19,648 bases of DNA, from contig CAZMSZ010000112.1 in the NCBI GenBank assembly GCA_964569055.1, positions 1 to 19,648 on the forward strand, in the 5' to 3' direction. Positions 15,075 to 19,648 of this stretch are shown here, one piece after another. The stretch comes from JAWLGW01 sp964569055. GTDB taxonomy: Bacteria > Planctomycetota > J058. Position 1 is the stretch's first letter; every line of letters starts with the position of its first letter. The position numbers and the translations under genes were made by a program. The notes beneath the pieces were generated by a model. The model had not been told where the DNA came from, searched no databases, and saw only the letters and a program-made list of their open reading frames with translations.

Positions 15075-17603
15075 TCAGGCCGTCGCGGCGCGCCGCACCG
15101 CGACCTCGCCCAGGAGGGTGAACGCGGCCAGGGCGAGCAGCGGAGGCGCCAGCGGCGCGCCGCGCCCCGTCGGCACGGGCCCGCGCGGAGCGCGCTCGAG
15201 CGCGTGCAGCAGCGCTCGGGCCGGCGCGAGCGCGCCCCGCTCGGGGCTGGGCGGGGGGAGGGCCAGGCCGCGCTCGTAGATCACGCGGCGCCCGTCGCGG
15301 ACGGTCAGGGTCCAGGCGCCTGCGGGGGGGGTGGGGACCCGCGCGGTGTAGCGCCCGGGCGCGACCTCCTCCAGGTCGGCGTTCACGCTGGGCGCACCGG
15401 GCTCGGAGCCGACCAGGGCCAGGGCGGGGGCGGCGAGCCCGGGCGGCGCCTCCACCTCGAGCGTCAGCGCGCCGCGCTCGAGGCGCGCCGACGCCGCGCC
15501 GGCGCCCTCGGGCTCGGGGGGCGCCGGGGCGAGGTGGCGCGCGAGCTGGCGCAAGAGCCGCGCGAACCCCGGCCAGTCGCGCCAGGCCGACGCCCAGCGA
15601 GCGCCCGCGTCGGACGTCCAGGCGACGACGCGGCCCGCGCCCTGGTCCCAGGCGGCGAGGAGCGGGCGCCCCTCGGGGCCGGTCAACCACACCGTCGCGC
15701 CGGCGCGGGGGCGGGTGGGAGCCAGGCCGCGCAGCGGCGGCGCCTCGCTCAGGGCGACCCCTGCGAGCGGCGCGGCGGGGAGCGCCAGGCGAGGCACGAA
15801 CGGCGGCTGGTCGAGGACGCGGCGGCTCGCCTCGAGCGCCTCCTCGACCACCAGGCGCGGCACGCTCTGAACCGAGAGCGCCGCGTGGTGGCGTCCGCCG
15901 GCGGCGGCCGCCAGCTCGGCCAGCAGGCGCTGGTTGGCGTCCTCGCCCACCGCGACGGTGGTGAGCGTGGCGCCGCAGGCGGCGAGCGCGCGGGCGAGCG
16001 CCAGCAGCTCCTCGTGGCGGCCGGCCACGCCGTCGGTGATCGCGACCACGTGCTTGACCCGGGCCGGGTGCTCGCGCAGCGCGGCCACCGCGAGCTCGAG
16101 GGGCGGCACGAGGTCGGTCCCGCCGCCGGCCGCCCACAGCGCGACCAGGCCCGCCGCGCGACGGGCCGCCTCGCCCGCCGGCCCCAGCGGGACGGCCCAC
16201 TCGGCGCGGAAGTGGAAGCCGATCACGCCGAGCGCGTCGCCCGGGGCGAGCGTGCGCATGGCCTCCTGGGCGGCGAGCTTGCCGAGCGCCAGCTTGGGCC
16301 CGCGCATGGAGGCCGAGCGGTCGAGCACCAGGACCAGCGCGGCGGCGGGGCGCTCGAGGGGGGGCGGGTCGGAGCGCACCGGCAGGATCTCCTCGAGCGC
16401 GCTGCCCGCGTAGTCGCCCAGGCCGTAGGAGCGCGCGCCGCCGAGCACGAGCAGCCCGCCGCCCGCGGCGACGCGGCGGGCGAGGGCGGCCTGCGCGGCG
16501 GGGCCGAGCGCGCCGGCGTCGCCGCTCCGACCGAGCGGCACGTCCACGAGCGCCACGAGGTCGAGCGCCGCCAGGGCCGGCCCCTCGAGCGGGAGCTCGC
16601 CGGGCGGACCGACCGCGACCTCGAGGCCGGCCGCCTCGAGCGCCAGGGCCACCAGGGCCCCGGTGCCCGGAGCGCCGGCCACCACCAGGGCGCGCGGCCC
16701 GCGCCGCACCGGCACGACCGCCTGGAGCGCGTCGCGCTCGCCGGCGGGGCCGACGACCTCGAGCCGATACCGCAGCGGTCCGGGCGTGCTGGCGGCGTCC
16801 ACGAACGTCAGCTCGAGCGCGCCCTCGGCGGCGGCGACGCGCTGCTCCCAGCGGCGCACCTCGTCCTCGCCGCCGCGCCGCTCGAGGCGGACCGTGGCCT
16901 CGCCGCGGGCCACCGCCACCGTGGCCCGCAGCCGGACCGCCTCGCCCTCACGCACCCAGGGGCGGGTCGGCTCGAGCGTCAGGACCCGCGCGTCGGGGTG
17001 GTGCGGCGGGGCCGCCCGCGTGCGCACCCGCCAGCCGCGCGCCGCGAGCGCGTCGGCGGCCGCGAGCGCGTCGCCCCGGGTCACGAGCCCGTCGCTCACG
17101 AGCAGCGCCTCGCGCGCGCGGCCCGCTCCGGCGTCGGTCGGGAGGACCGCCGCCAGCTCGAGCCCCGCGGCGAGGTCGCTCGCGCCGGGGTCGAGCCCCG
17201 CGGTCGCGGCGGCCCAGGCCCCAGCCAGCGGCTGGGGCGGGCGCGCGCCGAGCGGCCACACCACGCGCGCCCCGTCGGCCGCCGCGATCAAGGCGACCCG
17301 ATCGGCCGGGCCGAGCGCGGCGAGCTCGCTGGTCACGGCCGCGAGCACCGCCTCGCGCGAGGCGCTCGCCGAGGCGTCGGCCACGATCACCACGTCGCGG
17401 CCCGACGCGGGCCAGCTCCAGCGCGGGCTGGCGAGCGCGAGCGCGAGCGCGATCAAGGTGATCGCCCGCAGGGTGGTGGTGACGCGCAGCGCGCGGCCGC
17501 GCACTCGGACCTGCCGGGTGCGGCGCGCGGCGAGCACCAGCAGCGGCGCGAGGCCGAGCGCCAACAGGCCGAGCGGAGCCTCGAACGCGAGCGCCCAGCT
17601 CAC
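15075..17603 (-). CDS. Membrane-anchored protein with two VWA domains and a glutamine-amidotransferase-like domain
   Basis: The protein is 842 aa. Two N-terminal membrane segments (about 9-27 and 45-60) resemble the BatA-type N-terminus. VWA-1 has DASAS (Asp76), GASD with Ser142 in place of the usual Thr, and VSDG (Asp171). A beta-rich region at 205-300 is followed by a glutamine-amidotransferase-like fold (about 303-410, ending GGGLLVLGGARSYGLGDY) without a visible nucleophilic Cys. VWA-2 has a full MIDAS: DRSAS (Asp428), GGGTD (Thr496) and ITDG (Asp524). A last membrane helix lies near 815-832. Most of the protein should face the periplasm between the anchors. GTG 17603 overlaps the stop of the upstream BatA-like gene (GTGA); no ribosome binding site is seen, so coupling fixes the start. 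An open frame continues to 19628 but only shadows the upstream gene. Confidence 0.88.
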   Translation of the reverse strand: MSWALAFEAPLGLLALGLAPLLVLAARRTRQVRVRGRALRVTTTLRAITLIALALALASPRWSWPASGRDVVIVADASASASREAVLAAVTSELAALGPADRVALIAAADGARVVWPLGARPPQPLAGAWAAATAGLDPGASDLAAGLELAAVLPTDAGAGRAREALLVSDGLVTRGDALAAADALAARGWRVRTRAAPPHHPDARVLTLEPTRPWVREGEAVRLRATVAVARGEATVRLERRGGEDEVRRWEQRVAAAEGALELTFVDAASTPGPLRYRLEVVGPAGERDALQAVVPVRRGPRALVVAGAPGTGALVALALEAAGLEVAVGPPGELPLEGPALAALDLVALVDVPLGRSGDAGALGPAAQAALARRVAAGGGLLVLGGARSYGLGDYAGSALEEILPVRSDPPPLERPAAALVLVLDRSASMRGPKLALGKLAAQEAMRTLAPGDALGVIGFHFRAEWAVPLGPAGEAARRAAGLVALWAAGGGTDLVPPLELAVAALREHPARVKHVVAITDGVAGRHEELLALARALAACGATLTTVAVGEDANQRLLAELAAAAGGRHHAALSVQSVPRLVVEEALEASRRVLDQPPFVPRLALPAAPLAGVALSEAPPLRGLAPTRPRAGATVWLTGPEGRPLLAAWDQGAGRVVAWTSDAGARWASAWRDWPGFARLLRQLARHLAPAPPEPEGAGAASARLERGALTLEVEAPPGLAAPALALVGSEPGAPSVNADLEEVAPGRYTARVPTPPAGAWTLTVRDGRRVIYERGLALPPPSPERGALAPARALLHALERAPRGPVPTGRGAPLAPPLLALAAFTLLGEVAVRRAATA

Positions 17604-19405
17604 GGGAGGCCCCAGGCATGGAACAGGGCGGCCTCGAGCGCCAGCGCCGCGAGCGCCAGCGCGAGCCACGGCGTGCGCGGCCCCCGGCGCGCGGGCGGGG
17701 GCCGGGCGCTCCAGGCGAGGCGCCGGGCGCCGGGCGCCGTGGGCGCCACCTCGAGCTCGGTCTCCGCGGGGTCGGGGTGGAGCGCGAGCGCGGGCACGCC
17801 GCCGAGGTGCAGCGCGCCCGGCGGCGCGGCGAGCAGCAGCGGCAGGGCGCGCGTCTCGGCGCTCACCGTTCGGTGAGCGCCCCCGGGGAGCTCGTAGCGC
17901 CCCGCCGCCAGCCCCGAGACGGTCTGGCCCGTGCGCAGCCAGCGCGGCGCCTCCTCGGGACGGTCGGCCGCCCAGCGGAGCGCGGCGGCCACCAACAGCG
18001 GCAGCTCGCGCCGCAGCGCGAGGTCGCTCGAGGCGGGGGCGAAGGTCAGCGCGACCTCGCGCGCGCCCTCCCGCTCGCGCACGAGCAGGAGGGGCGCCTC
18101 GCCCGCGCGGGCGATCGCTCGCCAGCCGCTCTCGGCGGCGACGCTCACCTCCGGACGCGCGGCGAGGAGCAGGGGCCCGAGCGGGAGGCGCGCGAGGAGC
18201 GGGTGGGCGCTCGTCTGGACGGCCCCGGCGTACGGCGCGCCGGGCGCGGCCGCCAGCCCCACCTCGCCGCCGAGCGCGCCGGGCGCGACCAGGAGGGTGG
18301 GAACCCCGGGACGGCGGGTGGCGGGCGCGCTGGTGACGACCTGCACCGTCGGCTCCTCCGCGGCGTCGGGGCCGAGCAGGACCACCTCGGGGTCGGCCGC
18401 CAGCGCCGCGTCGAGGAACCGCTGGGGGGGGCCGAGGCGCAGGACAAACAGCCGCGGACGCGGCTCGACGACCCAGGCCCGCGCGTCGTCGAGCGGGTGG
18501 TCGTCGGACCCGCCCACGAGCCGGGCCTCGACGGTGGCCGCCGTCACGCCGGTGGGGAGGGGCACCGAGAGCGCCGGGAGCGCCCGCCGCTCGCCGGGCC
18601 CCAACGGCTCGGGGGGCAGCGCGAGCAGCGGCGAGCCGCCGACCTCGATCAGCAGCCCGCGCTCGACGGGTTGGTCCCCCGCGCGGTGGACCAGCGTCGC
18701 CGCGAGCCTCAGGCCGTGGTCCTCGCGCGTGAGGGTCGCCTCGAGGGCCACGTTCTCTCGCCCGGGCGGCGGCGCCACGTGGAGCAGGCGCACCTCGGGC
18801 GCGAGCACCGTCCGCGCCGGGCAGCCGTCGGAGAGGAGGGCGACCTCGGCCGCGCGGTCGGGCGAGCCGTGCAGCCGGAGCAGCGTGTCCGCCAGGCGGA
18901 GCGCGCCCGAGAGGTCCGCCCCCGCCCCTTCCTGGGGAAGCAGGGTGGCCCAATCGGCGCCGGCCGGCGCCGGCCCAGGCCCGCTCACGAGCCGGGGACG
19001 CGTCCCGGCCGCGATCAGCCAGCCCCGGTCCTCGGGCCCGAGCGCGTCCAGCAGCCCCCGCGCGCGGGCGCGGGCCTCCTCGAGCCGCGAGGCCGCTCGG
19101 CCGCGCGAGGCCATGCTGCCCGAGACGTCGACCACGACCACGAGGTCCCGCGGCGCACCCTCGCCCCAGACCACCCCCGCCGCGCCCCCCGTGAGCCCCG
19201 CCAGGGCGAGCAGGAACAGGAGCAGCGGCAGCGAGCGCGGGTCGGGTCCAAACGGCCGCACCCGCCGCGGCGGCGCGGCGATCCCGCGCCACAGCATCAG
19301 CGCGGGGACCCGCACGGTCACCCGCCGCCGACGCCACGTGTAGAGCGCGATCAGCGGCAGCGCGAGGAGCGCGAGCCACAGGAAGGAGGGGTCGAGCGCC
19401 ACCAC
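17600..19405 (-). CDS. BatA-like membrane protein with VWA domain
   Basis: The protein is 601 aa. It has an aerotolerance-regulator-type N-terminus: a membrane helix at 8-24 followed by TWRRRR, the LMLWRGIAAPPRR segment, and a second helix at about 59-79. The VWA domain begins with VVVVDVSGSM (Asp93). Motif 2 reads GAGAD, so Ala163 replaces the MIDAS Thr; motif 3 is LSDG (Asp193). A final membrane helix lies near 576-596. Such proteins usually occur with a MoxR ATPase and a DUF58 protein; neither is in the window. Two consecutive GTG codons (19405 and 19402) can start translation. GGGAG abuts the first, too close to act as a ribosome binding site, and TACGCT at 19411-19416 lies 8 nt before the second. 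A leaderless start at 19402 is therefore plausible. The downstream VWA gene overlaps by GTGA. Confidence 0.87.
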   Translation of the reverse strand: MVALDPSFLWLALLALPLIALYTWRRRRVTVRVPALMLWRGIAAPPRRVRPFGPDPRSLPLLLFLLALAGLTGGAAGVVWGEGAPRDLVVVVDVSGSMASRGRAASRLEEARARARGLLDALGPEDRGWLIAAGTRPRLVSGPGPAPAGADWATLLPQEGAGADLSGALRLADTLLRLHGSPDRAAEVALLSDGCPARTVLAPEVRLLHVAPPPGRENVALEATLTREDHGLRLAATLVHRAGDQPVERGLLIEVGGSPLLALPPEPLGPGERRALPALSVPLPTGVTAATVEARLVGGSDDHPLDDARAWVVEPRPRLFVLRLGPPQRFLDAALAADPEVVLLGPDAAEEPTVQVVTSAPATRRPGVPTLLVAPGALGGEVGLAAAPGAPYAGAVQTSAHPLLARLPLGPLLLAARPEVSVAAESGWRAIARAGEAPLLLVREREGAREVALTFAPASSDLALRRELPLLVAAALRWAADRPEEAPRWLRTGQTVSGLAAGRYELPGGAHRTVSAETRALPLLLAAPPGALHLGGVPALALHPDPAETELEVAPTAPGARRLAWSARPPPARRGPRTPWLALALAALALEAALFHAWGLP

Positions 19406-19410
19406 CTCCC

Positions 19411-19416
19411 AGCGTA
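19411..19416 (-). promoter_or_regulatory. Candidate -10 box for the BatA-like operon (possible leaderless start)
   Basis: On the minus strand TACGCT (preceded by TGTC) ends 5 nt before GTG 19405 and 8 nt before GTG 19402. The 8-nt spacing is the same as between TATGCT and ATG 11514. No clear -35 was found. The palindrome array begins about 75 nt further upstream, so it could influence this promoter. The stretch 19417-19492 holds no gene or other feature that I can recognise. Confidence 0.35.
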
Positions 19417-19492
19417 GACACGCGTGCGGTTCTGCCCACCGGCTCTACCGGGCGGCGCCCGCACGCGAGCAGCTCCCGCACGGGTCCCAGGC

Positions 19493-19648
19493 GTCGCACG
19501 TGCGACAAGGCCACCCCGTCGCACGTGCGACAAGACCCCTCGCCGCTGTCGCACGTGCGACAAGCTCCGGCCCGACCCCCGGGGGCCGTCGCACGTGCGA
19601 CAAGCCCCCCCCGTCGCACGTGCGACAAGGCGCCCCCGTCGCACGTGC
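19493..19648. repeat. Array of at least six copies of the palindrome GTCGCACGTGCGAC followed by AAG
   Basis: Identical copies of the 14-bp perfect palindrome GTCGCACGTGCGAC start at 19493, 19518, 19548, 19588, 19613 and 19638; the last is cut by the window end after 11 nt. Each complete copy is followed by AAG, giving a directional 17-nt unit. Start-to-start distances are 25, 30, 40, 25 and 25 nt. Intervening sequences are 11-26 nt counting the AAG, C-rich and different from each other. The motif was not noticed elsewhere in the window. Open frames through it merely translate the repeat (SHVRR, VARAT, CRTCD) and are not genes. It lies upstream of the BatA-like gene and may continue beyond the window. 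It could be a binding-site array or an intergenic repeat family. Confidence 0.92.

Noticed and set aside
12559..16200. Minus-strand frame of 1213 aa
   Set aside because: Arg/Ala/Pro-rich shadow of the HD/methyltransferase gene and the VWA gene, with no recognisable motif and crossing an intergenic gap.
17859..17880. Perfect 10-bp inverted repeat GCGCTCACCG-TT-CGGTGAGCGC
   Set aside because: It lies inside the BatA-like coding region, and about one such repeat is expected by chance in 20 kb of this composition. The 2-nt loop is also poor for an RNA hairpin.
19576..19585. CCCCCGGGGG palindrome within the repeat array
   Set aside because: A single occurrence in a C/G-run spacer; no support for function.
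17604..19628. Extension of the double-VWA protein frame to 1517 aa
   Set aside because: Upstream of 17603 the frame is antisense-free but out of phase with the BatA-like gene, is extremely Arg/Gly-rich and ends by translating the palindrome array.
19493..19648. CRISPR array
   Set aside because: The units are 14-17 nt perfect palindromes with 8-23 nt C-rich gaps after the AAG of irregular length, and no cas gene is nearby; spacers are too short and low in complexity.

Overview
The window is a very GC-rich chromosomal segment with strong G/C preference at third codon positions. Many starts are GTG, genes are tightly packed, and one protein has a Sec-type signal peptide. This fits a Gram-negative-type, high-GC environmental lineage; Planctomycetota or Myxococcota are my best guesses from gene content (BatA-like VWA proteins, MoxR/VWA/SWIM cassette). 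The sequence alone does not settle the phylum. No rRNA, tRNA, insertion sequence, integrase or CRISPR array was seen.

Layout. (1) 1-553: a short-repeat region, a possible small membrane protein on the minus strand, and the leader of a plus-strand gene. (2) 554-2206: exported phospholipase D/cardiolipin-synthase-type protein with two HKD motifs. (3) 2271-9268: a compact five-gene plus-strand operon encoding a SWIM-type zinc-finger protein, a protein of unknown family, a MoxR-type AAA+ ATPase, a DUF5682 (ChaN/TIKI-like) protein and a VWA protein with a complete MIDAS. Gaps are 12, 8 and 4 nt, and the last junction is a 1-nt overlap. This is the most system-like element in the window. (4) 9296-14975, minus strand: a three-part protein (alarmone-hydrolase-type HD, PqqD-like, methyltransferase), two small membrane proteins that overlap by GTGA, then a galactokinase-like protein and a VAT1-type oxidoreductase that also overlap by GTGA. 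(5) 15075-19405, minus strand: two membrane-anchored BatA-type VWA proteins, again overlapping by GTGA. (6) 19493-19648: an array of at least six copies of a 14-bp perfect palindrome with a CACGTG core, running off the window edge.

How the genes may work together. The five-gene cassette should act as one machine. MoxR ATPases usually work with VWA partners to remodel a target, and the SWIM and DUF5682 proteins would supply binding and possibly enzymatic functions; the target is unknown. The BatA-type pair at the other end is a second, membrane-anchored VWA system whose own MoxR partner is not in the window. The HD/PqqD-like/methyltransferase fusion is the most unusual single protein. Candidate promoters are proposed for several units, two of them in positions that suggest leaderless transcripts (galK-like gene and the upstream BatA-like gene).
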